From positions 120,663-184,662 of the forward strand of contig NZ_JAJNQN010000005.1 of NCBI RefSeq assembly GCF_022227845.1: a stretch of DNA of 64,000 nucleotides. The letters run 5' to 3'. The notes below the pieces were generated by a model. It saw nothing but the letters and a program-made list of their open reading frames with translations, was not told the DNA's origin and made no database searches. The position numbers and the translations under genes were made by a program. Shown here piece after piece: positions 27,067 to 35,239 of this stretch. Source of the stretch: Ectothiorhodospira lacustris (GTDB taxonomy: Bacteria; Pseudomonadota; Gammaproteobacteria; Ectothiorhodospirales; Ectothiorhodospiraceae). Every line of letters starts with the position of its first letter. Position 1 is the first letter of the stretch.

Positions 27067-27957
27067 TCATCCGCCGGACTCGCTTCGGCGCAGATACTCC
27101 CGTACCTGCCCCAGCAGCCAGTCGGTAACCTGACCCTCCCGATAGTGTCGGGATTTGAGGGCCACGTATTCATCCATCCGTACGGCGGTGGCATGCTTCG
27201 GGATCACCAGTCGCCCCGTCTCCAGGTAGTCGGCGGCCAGGGGCTGGGGTAGCCAGGTCCAGCCGATGCCTTCCGCCGCCATGTCGCGCATCAGCTCAAA
27301 ATGGCTCACACCGACCTGCCTGGCGGTCTGCCCGTCCGTCACCCGCAGCCCCTGGGCGGTGAAGTGCGCCTGCCCGATGAAGGGATAGTCCCTCAGATCC
27401 TGTTCCGAGACCTGCTGCAGCAGGGTCAGGGGATGGCCGGCGGCGGCCACCATCATCACCTGCACCGGACTCAGCACCACGGCCTCCGACGCTGATGGTC
27501 TGGAGGATACGCGCCGCAGGCCGATCCCCAGGTCCACTTCGCCGCTGGCGATCATGGCGTCCAACTCTGCCATGGTGGACAACCCAAAGCACAAATCCAG
27601 ATTCGGGAAGCGTCGCGACAGGCGGATGACGATCTCCCGCCAGAAGGCCTCGGGCAGAGCATCATCCCGGGCGATGCGCAGTATCCGCTCTTCCCCCTGG
27701 AAATGACGACGACAACGCTGCTCCAGGGACTGGGCCAGGGAGACGATGCGCTGACAGTCGTCCAGCAGGTCCGCGCCGATGGGAGTCGGCTTCACCTGAT
27801 TGCCGCTGCGTTCGAACAGCGTCACCCCCAAATGGTCTTCCAGCGCAGCAATCCCCATGCTCACCGCACCCCGGCTTTTGCCCAGGGTGCGAGCCGCAGC
27901 GGCAATGGAGCCATGGCGGCAAACGAGCACGAATTCTTGGATCTGGGCCAGGGTCAC
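27067..27957 (-). CDS. LysR family transcriptional regulator
   Basis: A 296-residue regulator starting from GTG 27957 with GGAGGA upstream. The winged helix-turn-helix (residues 1-62) reads LAQIQEFVLVCRHGSIAAAARTLGKSRGAVSMGIAALEDHLGVTLFER with the usual LysR residues. The remainder is the periplasmic-binding-protein-like effector domain. It is divergent from mdtJ across 120 bases, the typical arrangement for a LysR protein that controls its neighbour, so mdtJI are plausible targets. The inducer is unknown; the polyamine link of MdtJI suggests one candidate class. Confidence 0.93.
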   Translation of the reverse strand: MTLAQIQEFVLVCRHGSIAAAARTLGKSRGAVSMGIAALEDHLGVTLFERSGNQVKPTPIGADLLDDCQRIVSLAQSLEQRCRRHFQGEERILRIARDDALPEAFWREIVIRLSRRFPNLDLCFGLSTMAELDAMIASGEVDLGIGLRRVSSRPSASEAVVLSPVQVMMVAAAGHPLTLLQQVSEQDLRDYPFIGQAHFTAQGLRVTDGQTARQVGVSHFELMRDMAAEGIGWTWLPQPLAADYLETGRLVIPKHATAVRMDEYVALKSRHYREGQVTDWLLGQVREYLRRSESGG

Positions 27958-27989
27958 GGGCGGTCCTCCAGCAGGGTTACGGGCGCTTA

Positions 27990-28020
27990 TGAGTCAGTTT
28001 TTCCGACGCTCAGCGATTAT
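27990..28020 (+). promoter_or_regulatory. Candidate LysR operator and mdtJ promoter
   Basis: TGAG (27990-27993) and CTCA (28009-28012) form a short interrupted palindrome in the lysR-mdtJ divergent gap, and GATTAT (28015-28020) resembles a -10 box for mdtJ. The arms are short, so support is mainly positional. Confidence 0.3.
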
Positions 28021-28076
28021 GCCCGATCGCACCCGCCGGGTAGCATCCCCGGTCCCGCAACCTTTGGAGACGCGCC

Positions 28077-28418
28077 ATGAGATTGGCATGGATGTTCCTA
28101 ATGCTGGCCATCGTGACCGAGGTATCCGGTGTCAGCACCATGAACTTTCTGAGTGAGGGTGCCGGCATCACCGGTTATTTGATCATGTATGTATGCATCA
28201 TTTTTTCCTATATTTTTCTAGGCTTTGCGGTGAAAAAGATCCCCGTGGGGGTGGCCTTCGCCATGTGGGAGGGGCTTGGCATCACCCTGATCACGGCCCT
28301 GTCCCTGCTGGTGTTCGGCAGTACCCTGTCTACCCAGGAGCTGATCGGCCTGGGTCTGGCCGTGGTGGGGATCATCATGATCAATGCCGGCGAAAAGCGT
28401 CCTGAAGCGTCAGCCTGA
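28077..28418 (+). CDS. mdtJ: SMR family transporter subunit MdtJ
   Basis: A 113-residue four-helix protein. The membrane-embedded glutamate typical of SMR transporters is in AIVTEVSGVSTMNF at residue 15, and SYIFLGFAVKKIPVGVAFAMWEGLGI matches MdtJ rather than EmrE. In Escherichia coli MdtJ pairs with MdtI and exports spermidine. Here mdtI follows 50 bases downstream, which supports a hetero-oligomer. The ATG at 28077 has GGAGACGCGCC upstream. The unit is divergent from a LysR regulator. Confidence 0.9.
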   Translation: MRLAWMFLMLAIVTEVSGVSTMNFLSEGAGITGYLIMYVCIIFSYIFLGFAVKKIPVGVAFAMWEGLGITLITALSLLVFGSTLSTQELIGLGLAVVGIIMINAGEKRPEASA

Positions 28419-28467
28419 TTGACCAAAAACCCGTCTGACCAAAACCAAGAAAGAGGCATCATCCCAT

Positions 28468-28797
28468 ATGTCAGCCACACATCTGCTGCCCTTCACCCTG
28501 GTGGCCCTCGCCGCGGCCCTGGATGTGGCGGCCAACCTGCTGCTGACCCTGTCCAACGGCTTTCGCAAAAAGCTCTGGGGGGTGCTGGCCATCCTGCTGG
28601 TACTGGGCGCGTTCACGCTCCTGGCCCAGGCGATCCGCTACATGGACCTGGCGATTGCCTATGCCACCTGGGGGGCCCTGGGCATCTTGGGCACCGCCCT
28701 GGGAGGACTCTGGTGCTTCGGCCAGCGGCTCAACACCATCGGCTGGGCAGGCATCCTGCTGGTGGTGACGGCCATCGTGGTCATCAAGACCGGCTGA
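28468..28797 (+). CDS. mdtI: SMR family transporter subunit MdtI
   Basis: A 109-residue four-helix protein that forms the second half of the MdtJI pair. It has VALAAALDVAANLLLTLSNGF at the first helix, with an aspartate (D) at the place where SMR proteins usually carry the coupling acid (Glu in MdtI), and ATWGALGILGTALGGLWCFGQRLN in the third helix. It is likely to export polyamines or cationic compounds together with MdtJ. The Asp in place of Glu is a small oddity to confirm by alignment. It lies between mdtJ and the SbtA-like gene, all on the plus strand. Confidence 0.88.
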   Translation: MSATHLLPFTLVALAAALDVAANLLLTLSNGFRKKLWGVLAILLVLGAFTLLAQAIRYMDLAIAYATWGALGILGTALGGLWCFGQRLNTIGWAGILLVVTAIVVIKTG

Positions 28798-28875
28798 TGG
28801 CAGGCCCCCGGTACTGGCATCCGCCGGCCGTTGGCCTCAAAATCCGCACCAGCCCAAGCAACCGTTCCGACGCCC

Positions 28876-29817
28876 ATGCCCGATATTGTGGTGATGTTCT
28901 TCCTGCTCGGCCTGGTGGCCGGCCTGGTGAAATCCGACCTGACCGTTCCCAAGGCCGCTTACGACACCCTCAGCCTGCTGCTGATGCTCACCATCGGCCT
29001 GAAGGGGGGCATGGCGCTGCATGGCAATGTCAGTCTATCGGTGATTCAGGATCTGCTGGCGGTGGCGGTGCTGGGGGCGCTGATTCCGCTGATACTCATG
29101 CCGCTGCTGATGCGGGTGATCCGGCTGTCGGTGGCCGACAGTGCCAGCATGGCCGCCCACTACGGCTCGGTGAGCGCGGGGACCTTTGCGGTGGCGTTGG
29201 CCTTTGCCGAAGGACTGCAGCTACCCATCAGCGCCGAAGTGACCCTGTATCTGGTGATGATGGAGTTGCCGGCCATCGTCGTGGCCATCATCCTTTACCG
29301 GCGCTACTGCGGCGCCCAGGCGGCCGCCAGCATGCGCGGGCTGTGGCATGAAACCCTGACCAATCGGGGGGTGATCCTGCTGGTGGGCGGGGTGATCATC
29401 GGGCTGCTCTACGGCCCCCAGGAAGGTGCAGCGGTGACGGATCTGCTCACCAACGCCTTCATGGTCGTGCTGGCCCTGTTCCTCTTGGAGATGGGCCTGA
29501 CGGCCGCCGAGACCCTGCGCCCCATCCCCTGGCAGCACTGGCGCCTGCTCTGCTTTGCCGTGATCGCCCCGTTCCTGCTGGGCGCCATCGGCCTGGTCAC
29601 GGGCCTGCTGCTGGGACTGCCCGCCGGCTCCGTGCTGATCCTCACAGCGCTGACCGCCAGCGCCTCTTATATCGCCGCGCCGGCGGCCATTCGTGCCGCC
29701 ATTCCCGATGCCAACATCGGCCTGGCCATGCTCGCCGCGCTGGGGCTCACCTTCCCGGTGAACGTGATCGTGGGGATCCCCCTGTATTACCAGCTGTTGC
29801 AGTGGTTGGGGGTGTGA
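28876..29817 (+). CDS. SbtA-like sodium-dependent bicarbonate transport permease
   Basis: About 313 residues from ATG 28876 (MPDIVVMFFLLGLVAGL); the frame is open to 28831 without family-like sequence. Ten or so hydrophobic segments carry the SbtA/DUF897 signatures LLLMLTIGLKGG, HYGSVSAGTFAVAL and the repeat-related SASYIAAPAAIRAAIPDANI. SbtA of cyanobacteria imports bicarbonate with sodium. No SbtB-type PII gene is adjacent. Together with two gamma-carbonic anhydrases elsewhere in the window this suggests active inorganic carbon handling. It is 78 bases downstream of mdtI and convergent with nfeD. Confidence 0.88.
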   Translation: MPDIVVMFFLLGLVAGLVKSDLTVPKAAYDTLSLLLMLTIGLKGGMALHGNVSLSVIQDLLAVAVLGALIPLILMPLLMRVIRLSVADSASMAAHYGSVSAGTFAVALAFAEGLQLPISAEVTLYLVMMELPAIVVAIILYRRYCGAQAAASMRGLWHETLTNRGVILLVGGVIIGLLYGPQEGAAVTDLLTNAFMVVLALFLLEMGLTAAETLRPIPWQHWRLLCFAVIAPFLLGAIGLVTGLLLGLPAGSVLILTALTASASYIAAPAAIRAAIPDANIGLAMLAALGLTFPVNVIVGIPLYYQLLQWLGV

Positions 29818-29847
29818 TGGTGTCTGGCAAGGAATGCAGCGCGGCCG

Positions 29848-30324
29848 TCAGTCGGTTGCGACACCCTCCTCGGCGTGCAGTGGCCTGACCCGGAGCCGGA
29901 TGCCGTCGCGGGCAAAGGCCAGCACCCGGTCCCCCGCCTTTACATCATCAGGCCCTTGGGCGGCATAGGTGGTATCCCCCACCCTCACCCGGCCCCGGCC
30001 CGCCACGAAGTCCGTGGCGGCGATGTATTCCCGGTTGAGCAAGGCATCTATTTCCCGATTCATCACCGGGGCATCGCCCTGGGCCGCCCTGCCCCGTCGC
30101 TGCAGCCAGAAACCCAGGCCGCAGGAGCCGAGCATGGTCACGGAAAAACCCATGAGATGCCAGGCAAAGGGCAGATCCGGCAGCAGGGCCACGAAGAAGG
30201 CCGAGATCATGGCGCCCAACCCGATCCAGAGCAGGAATACCCCGGGGATCAGGATCTCCAGCCCCATCAGGATCACGCCGGCAATCAGCCAGAACCAGGG
30301 ATTGGTCAGTACGGTCTGCAGCAT
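29848..30324 (-). CDS. NfeD family membrane protein
   Basis: A 158-residue NfeD-like protein of the short type. Two or three N-terminal hydrophobic segments (PWFWLIAGVILMGLEILIPGVFLLWIGLGA) lead to a C-terminal OB-fold (GRVRVGDTTYAAQGPDDVKAGDRVLAFARDGIRLRVRPL). It is encoded 9 bases downstream of the paraslipin gene, the conserved pairing of NfeD with SPFH proteins, and probably helps in membrane-domain organisation or quality control. The serine-protease domain of long NfeD proteins is absent. Confidence 0.92.
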   Translation of the reverse strand: MLQTVLTNPWFWLIAGVILMGLEILIPGVFLLWIGLGAMISAFFVALLPDLPFAWHLMGFSVTMLGSCGLGFWLQRRGRAAQGDAPVMNREIDALLNREYIAATDFVAGRGRVRVGDTTYAAQGPDDVKAGDRVLAFARDGIRLRVRPLHAEEGVATD

Positions 30325-30333
30325 CCCCCTGCC

Positions 30334-31287
30334 CTATTTGCCCGATGAGCCGGAGGGCAGGGCCTTGTTGTCCGCCCCCATCTGCTGCACCAGTTCGGTG
30401 ATACCTGCCACGGCCCCGGTGATACCGGAGGCCTCCAGGGGCATCAGGACCAACTTGGAGTTGTCGGCCTTGCCGATCTGCTGCAGGGCCTCCACATACT
30501 TGATGCCAAGGAAATACTGCACCGCCTGGATATTCCCGGCGGCGATGGCCTCGGACACCACGCGGGTTGCCTCGGCCTCGGCCTTGGCCTCGCGCTCGCG
30601 GGCCTCGGCTTCCAGGAAGGCCGCCTGCCGTTCCCCCTCGGCCCGCAGGATGGCGGCCTGCTTTTCCCCTTCCGCCTGCAGGATCTCCGCCTCCCGTCTG
30701 CCGGTGGCCTCCAGCACCTGGGCCCGGCGCTTGCGTTCGGCGGTCATCTGCATGTTCATCGCCTTCTGCAGTTCCGGCTCCATTTTCAGGTCACGGATCT
30801 CGATACGGACGATCTTCACGCCCCAGGGATTGGTGGCATCGTCGACGATGCCCATCAGGACATCGTTGATCTTGCTGCGGTTGGACAGGGTATCGTCCAG
30901 GTCCATGGAGCCGATGACCGAGCGCAGGTTGGTGGTGGTGAGATTGACGATGGCCTCTTCCAGGTTGCGCACCTGATAGGCGGCAGAGGCGGCATCATCG
31001 ATGCGGAAAAAGACCACCCCATCGGCCACCACGGCCACGTTGTCCTTCGTGATCACCGTCTGTGCCGGCACATCCAGCACCTGCTCCATCACCGTCAACT
31101 TGCGGCCGATGCTGTCGATGAATGGCACGATGATGCTGAGACCCGACTCCAGGGTCCGGGTATAGCGGCCGAACCGCTCCACGGTCCATTTCTCTCCCTG
31201 TGGCACCGCCTTGACCGCCTTGGCAATGAAAATGATGGTAACCACCACAATGGTGGTGGCGAAGACTCCAAAGGCTTCCATGGTCAT
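30334..31287 (-). CDS. SPFH/band-7 paraslipin (QmcA-like)
   Basis: A 317-residue membrane-anchored scaffold protein. One N-terminal hydrophobic segment (FATTIVVVTIIFIAKAV) precedes the SPFH domain (GEKWTVERFGRYTRTLESGLSIIVPFID). A long Glu/Ala/Arg-rich coiled coil spans about residues 185-235 (EAEAREREAKAEAEATRVV). QmcA-type proteins form membrane microdomains and work with NfeD and FtsH-like proteases. It is upstream of nfeD in the same direction with 9 bases between them. The start at 31287 is a clean MTMEAFGVFATT. Confidence 0.93.
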   Translation of the reverse strand: MTMEAFGVFATTIVVVTIIFIAKAVKAVPQGEKWTVERFGRYTRTLESGLSIIVPFIDSIGRKLTVMEQVLDVPAQTVITKDNVAVVADGVVFFRIDDAASAAYQVRNLEEAIVNLTTTNLRSVIGSMDLDDTLSNRSKINDVLMGIVDDATNPWGVKIVRIEIRDLKMEPELQKAMNMQMTAERKRRAQVLEATGRREAEILQAEGEKQAAILRAEGERQAAFLEAEAREREAKAEAEATRVVSEAIAAGNIQAVQYFLGIKYVEALQQIGKADNSKLVLMPLEASGITGAVAGITELVQQMGADNKALPSGSSGK

Positions 31288-31380
31288 CCCCCAGGTTGTT
31301 ATATGTGCCGGATACCGGCCAGTATCGCGGATCGACGTTCAAAAGACACCCATGCTCATGGGGAGGCCATCGGCTCGGCA

Positions 31381-31486
31381 TGACCCTTCATCGCTCATTC
31401 CGGCCCGGAAAGGGTCAGTGAGAGACTCAAAACCCTGGACTCCCGCCTTCGCGGGAGTGACGACCGGGAGTCCAGGCGGGAGTGAC
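31381..31486. repeat. Nested inverted repeats, REP-like
   Basis: The gap between the paraslipin and DUF2726 genes holds several palindromes: TGACCCTT/AAGGGTCA (31381-31388 with 31410-31417), an ACTCCCGC/GCGGGAGT hairpin (31439-31446 with 31451-31458), and a perfect 12-bp pair (31434-31445 with 31465-31476) that competes with it. GCGGGAGTGAC occurs twice as a direct repeat (31451-31461 and 31476-31486). CCCGCCTTCGCGGG is a sequence family often seen as dispersed repeats in proteobacterial genomes. Confidence 0.65.
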
Positions 31487-31511
31487 TGCAAGATGCCGGC
31501 TCAGGGCTTGC

Positions 31512-32624
31512 CTAGTCCTTCTTCGTTGTAGGGCCTCGCCGGGCAGTGCTCCGGGCACGGGCCGCCGCCGACTGGGTAGCGGGGGTGCGCTTGGCCTTGG
31601 CGGCCGCGAGGCCGGTCTTGGCGCCGGGCGTACGGGGCTTGGCTGCAGCCGTTCCGGAGCGCCGGGCCGGTGCGGGCTGGCGGGGGGAGGCAACCTGTCC
31701 GGCGGGTGCACTGACCACGTCAGCCGTCGCATCGCTGGTCTTGCGCGAGGCCGAGGCGCTCGGCGGCGGCTCGTCCTTCTTGGTGGCCGGGTCATCCTGG
31801 GCCGGTTTGGCGGGGACGGCGGCAACCGGAGCGGGGGCCTGGGCCTTGGGTGCGGACTTCACTTCAGGCATGGGCTGGGGCTTTGTGTCCGGCTCGGGGC
31901 TGGGGTCGGGCTTGGCAACAGCCGGGACGGGGTTGGTTGGGGCGGGCTCAGGGGCGGGCGGCCTGGGCTTCTGTGCCGCCGCCTTCTGCGCGGCCCTGGC
32001 CTCGGCTTCCGCCCTGGCTTTAGCTTCTGCCTTGGCTTTTGCCTCCACCTTGGCCTTGGCTTTGGCTTCCGCCTTGGCTTTGGCCTCCGCTTTGGCCTTG
32101 GCCTTGGCCTTGGCTTGAGCCTTGGCAGTGGCAATGGCCTCGTCGACCCGGGCCTTGACGCCGCCGGCCTGATACTCGGACTCAGTGGGGATCACCGCAT
32201 AGGGCAGTTCCAGGTGCCGGCAGACCGAACCCAGAAACACATTGGAGTCATGTAGTGCCGTCAACCCCCTGCCGGCGGCCTCCATGCGCAGGACGCAGGT
32301 GACGGCCTGATCGGACTTTCGGCAGAGAACGAAATCGAAGTACTCATGTGCGATGCGCTGACGGGAGGCCTGCTTGAGGGGCTGGTCGGGATTGGGCTTC
32401 AGCTCCAAGACATTGGCGGCCATGACCTTGGGAAAGACGTAGTGATCGGCGCCCAGGCCCTCTTCCAGGGCCTTGAACAGGCCTTTTTCTTCGGTATTCA
32501 GTATGGATTCGGATTTGCCGTAGCAGTCCGGTCGGGGGGCGGGCAGGGAGACACGGGCGTTGTACTGCTGATAGAACAGCAGCGCGGCAATCAAAAACAG
32601 GACAATCAGGGAAAACTCCACCAT
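31512..32624 (-). CDS. DUF2726 membrane-anchored protein with Lys/Ala/Glu-repeat tail
   Basis: A 370-residue protein. An N-terminal hydrophobic helix (residues 1-20) is followed by a DUF2726 domain (about 40-150; KGLFKALEEGLGADHYVFPKVMAANVLEL, HEYFDFVLCRKSD), a fold related to restriction-endonuclease-like domains and seen with topoisomerase C-terminal zinc fingers. About residues 165-220 are a low-complexity helix of alternating Ala with Lys, Glu or Arg, probably a long coiled coil or single alpha helix. The last 150 residues are Pro/Ala/Lys-rich and disordered, resembling a histone H1-type DNA-binding tail. Nucleic-acid binding at the membrane is inference. Confidence 0.75.
   Translation of the reverse strand: MVEFSLIVLFLIAALLFYQQYNARVSLPAPRPDCYGKSESILNTEEKGLFKALEEGLGADHYVFPKVMAANVLELKPNPDQPLKQASRQRIAHEYFDFVLCRKSDQAVTCVLRMEAAGRGLTALHDSNVFLGSVCRHLELPYAVIPTESEYQAGGVKARVDEAIATAKAQAKAKAKAKAEAKAKAEAKAKAKVEAKAKAEAKARAEAEARAAQKAAAQKPRPPAPEPAPTNPVPAVAKPDPSPEPDTKPQPMPEVKSAPKAQAPAPVAAVPAKPAQDDPATKKDEPPPSASASRKTSDATADVVSAPAGQVASPRQPAPARRSGTAAAKPRTPGAKTGLAAAKAKRTPATQSAAARARSTARRGPTTKKD
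31985..32130 (-). repeat. Degenerate short tandem repeat coding the Ala/Lys/Glu helix
   Basis: Within the DUF2726 gene, units such as GCCTTGGCTTTG recur with small changes over about 145 bases. They encode alternating Ala-Lys, Ala-Glu and Ala-Arg. The repeat length can change by slippage in steps that keep the frame. Confidence 0.75.
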
Positions 32625-32842
32625 CGCTGATACCCCTCCATCAGATTGGATGATCTGTTCCGGGATACGGACGGCAGGTTACTCAATGACGCAGTGATAC
32701 CGCCTTCCCGGTACAACTGTTCGACTGCATGACAATGCCTGAGACTTCCGATTGTGGAGCGGTATGCCATCGTATTACAAGGGCATAAAAGGGGTTTTGG
32801 GTCATAAAAACCACAACCTTTGCCCTGAATCCTGAGCGGCGT

Positions 32843-32879
32843 GGCGCAACCCGACCTGAACAACGAGCCGGGCTGCGCC
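32843..32879. repeat. Imperfect inverted repeat after the ene-reductase gene
   Basis: Arms at 32843-32853 and 32869-32879 pair over 11 bp with one mismatch around a 15-base loop, just beyond the ene-reductase stop. No T-run follows on the minus strand, so it is only a possible terminator. The remaining gap up to 32625 shows nothing else clear. Confidence 0.4.
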
Positions 32880-32899
32880 TGCACACGGACGCAAAAACC

Positions 32900-33967
32900 T
32901 TAGAGGGTGGGGTAGTCGATATAGCCTTCCGGGCCCGGGGTGTAGAAGGTATCCGGGTTCGCCTCCGCCAGGGGGGCGTTACGTCGGAAGCGCTCCACCA
33001 GATCCGGGTTGGCAATGAAGGGCGTGCCGTACACGGCGGCATCCGCCTTGCCCGACTTGACCAGGGCCTCGCCTGTTTCCCGGGTCAGACCGCCACCGGC
33101 CAGGTAGGCATCGCCCTTGAACCTGGGCCGCAGCAGGCCGTGATAGTCCACCTCGGTACCGAACAGGGCCACGTGCAGATAGGCCAGGCGGTAGTAGTCC
33201 AGCTGCTCCACCAGATAGCCGTAGGTCTCCTGGGGGTTGTCGTCGCGGATGTCATTGAAGCCCATCTCCGGGGCCAGCTTGATGCCGATGTAGTCGCCAC
33301 TGCGCACGGAGGTCATGGCTTCCAGGATCTCCAGGATAAAACGGGCCCGGTTTTCCACGCTGCCGCCGTACTGGTCGGTGCGCCGATTGGTACCGGAGCA
33401 CAGGAATTGCTCCGGCAGATAGCCGGAGGCGGCATGCAGCTCCACCCCGTCAAAGCCGGCCTCGAAGGCCAGAGAGGTGGCCACGCGGAAGTCCTCAATC
33501 ACGTCCTGGATCTCGCTGACCTCCAGGGCACGAGGTGTGACATGGGGCTTCATACCGTCCTGGGTGAAGGACTGACCTTCCGGGCGCACGGCGGAGGCGG
33601 ACACGGGGGTGGCGCCGGCGGGGAGGAAAGAGGGATCGGAGATGCGCCCCGCATGCATGACCTGCAGCACCATGCTGCCACCGGCGGCGTGAACCGCCTC
33701 CGTCACCCGGGCCCAGGCATCCACGTGCTCCTCGGTGAACATGCCGGGGGTACGCAGGTAGCCCTTGCCCATGGGGCAGGGGTAGGTACCCTCGCTGATG
33801 ATCAGGCCGGCAGAGGCCCGCTGGGCGTAGTAGGTTGTCGCATGCTCGCCGGGCACGCCCTCATCGTCTGCCCGGGAGCGGGTCATGGGCGCCATGACGA
33901 TGCGGTTCTTGAGGTCCAGGGCGCCGGCATAGAGGTTGGAAAACAGATCGATCTCTTTCTTGGGCAT
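32900..33967 (-). CDS. Old yellow enzyme family alkene reductase
   Basis: A 355-residue FMN protein, starting at 33967 (MPKKEIDLF) with GGAGAGAAGACGTCCC upstream; the frame is open further left but not family-like. Family signatures are KNRIVMAPMTRSRA at the N-terminal FMN-binding strand, GYLRTPGMF, VLQVMHAGRIS, FDGVELHAASGYLPEQFL with the substrate-contact His, and NRRTDQYGGSVENRARF. It reduces activated alkenes, quinones or nitro compounds with NAD(P)H, like NemA. It is the last gene of a minus-strand run gor-bioF-ene-reductase; the three are loosely spaced, so a shared operon is uncertain. Confidence 0.94.
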   Translation of the reverse strand: MPKKEIDLFSNLYAGALDLKNRIVMAPMTRSRADDEGVPGEHATTYYAQRASAGLIISEGTYPCPMGKGYLRTPGMFTEEHVDAWARVTEAVHAAGGSMVLQVMHAGRISDPSFLPAGATPVSASAVRPEGQSFTQDGMKPHVTPRALEVSEIQDVIEDFRVATSLAFEAGFDGVELHAASGYLPEQFLCSGTNRRTDQYGGSVENRARFILEILEAMTSVRSGDYIGIKLAPEMGFNDIRDDNPQETYGYLVEQLDYYRLAYLHVALFGTEVDYHGLLRPRFKGDAYLAGGGLTRETGEALVKSGKADAAVYGTPFIANPDLVERFRRNAPLAEANPDTFYTPGPEGYIDYPTL

Positions 33968-34066
33968 GGGACGTCTTCTCTCCTGGGTTCTGGATGCAAT
34001 GACGGACTGTTTTGATGGGGTGGAGTGTAGCAAGGGCGGCAAAAGAGGGGCGTATGGAAAATTCCG

Positions 34067-35227
34067 CTACGCCGGCGGCTGAAGTCGCTTGAGCGTCTCC
34101 AGCAGAAGGTCCACATGGGCCGGGGTATGGGCTGCGCTCAGGGTCACCCGCAGACGGGACGTACCTGAAGGCACCGTGGGCGGGCGGATGGCCGGCACCA
34201 GCAAGCCCCGGGCCAGCAGGCCCTCGCTCAGGGCCACGGCGGTGGCCGCGTCGCCCACCAGGAGCGGCTGGATGGGGGTGTCGCTGTCCATGAGTGCCAG
34301 TCCCAGTTCCGCTGCCCCGGCCCGGAATCGCTGCACCAACCGGCGCAGATGCTCGCGCCGCTCCGGCTCCGCATGCACCAGGTGCAGGGCGGTCCGGGCC
34401 GCCTCGGCCACGGCGGGGGGCATGGCGGTGGTAAAGATGTAGGTGCGGGCCGCCTGGATGAGGGTCTCGATCAGATCTTCGCTACCGGCCACGAACGCCC
34501 CGGCGGTGCCCAGCCCCTTGCCCAGGGTGCCCATGAGGATGGGGACCCGGGCCTGATCCAGGCCCTGGTGTTCCAGCGTGCCGGCCCCGGTGGCACCCAG
34601 CACACCCAGGCCATGGGCATCATCCACCATGAACCAGGCCCCGGCCTGCGCACACAGATCGGCCAGGGCGGGCAGGGGGGCGATATCACCGTCCATGGAA
34701 AACACCCCGTCGGTGCTCACCAGGGTCTCACGCTCAGGGTCATGGGCCAGCAGACGGGCCAGGTCGTGGGCATCAGCGTGTCGGTAGCGTTGCAGCCGGG
34801 CCTCGCTGATGCGGGCGGCGTCGATGAGGGAGGCGTGATTGAGGCGGTCCTGCAGCAGCCGGTCACCCCGGCAGAGCAGGGCCTGGGCCACGCCCAGGTT
34901 GGCCATGTAGCCGGTGGAGAAGAGCAGGGCGCGGTCACGGCCGGTGAAGGCGGCCAGCTCCTCTTCCAACTGATCATGGGCGCGGGTGTGGCCGTTGACC
35001 AAGTGGGCAGCCCCGGCCCCCACGCCATAGCGGTCGGCACCGGCCTTGAAGGCGGCGATCACCGCCGGGTGGTTGGCCAACCCCAGGTAGTCGTTGCTGC
35101 AGAAGGCCAGCACCGGTCGGCCGTCGATGAGCTGCTCCGGCTGCTGGGGGCCGTCCAGCCGCCGCCGCTGCCGGTAACGATGTTCCGCCCGGCGTTGCTG
35201 GAGCAGGGGAGTAAGGTCTTTCATCAA
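34067..35227 (-). CDS. bioF: 8-amino-7-oxononanoate synthase
   Basis: A 386-residue PLP enzyme for the first committed step of biotin ring assembly, joining pimeloyl-thioester and L-alanine. Signatures are [13 protein letters not shown], the glycine-rich [20 protein letters not shown] with the PLP-contact Asp, and [14 protein letters not shown] with the Schiff-base lysine. BioF length and N-terminal [16 protein letters not shown] fit. It lies 12 bases after gor in the same direction, an unusual partner for a biotin gene. bioB is 3.6 kb away and bioA, bioC, bioD and bioH are not seen. Confidence 0.95.
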   Translation of the reverse strand: MMKDLTPLLQQRRAEHRYRQRRRLDGPQQPEQLIDGRPVLAFCSNDYLGLANHPAVIAAFKAGADRYGVGAGAAHLVNGHTRAHDQLEEELAAFTGRDRALLFSTGYMANLGVAQALLCRGDRLLQDRLNHASLIDAARISEARLQRYRHADAHDLARLLAHDPERETLVSTDGVFSMDGDIAPLPALADLCAQAGAWFMVDDAHGLGVLGATGAGTLEHQGLDQARVPILMGTLGKGLGTAGAFVAGSEDLIETLIQAARTYIFTTAMPPAVAEAARTALHLVHAEPERREHLRRLVQRFRAGAAELGLALMDSDTPIQPLLVGDAATAVALSEGLLARGLLVPAIRPPTVPSGTSRLRVTLSAAHTPAHVDLLLETLKRLQPPA

Positions 35228-35239
35228 GAATGCTCCCGG

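Noticed and set aside
31985..32130. A CRISPR-like repeat array
   Set aside because: The repeats are short, continuous, in frame and without spacers; they encode a Lys/Ala/Glu helix.
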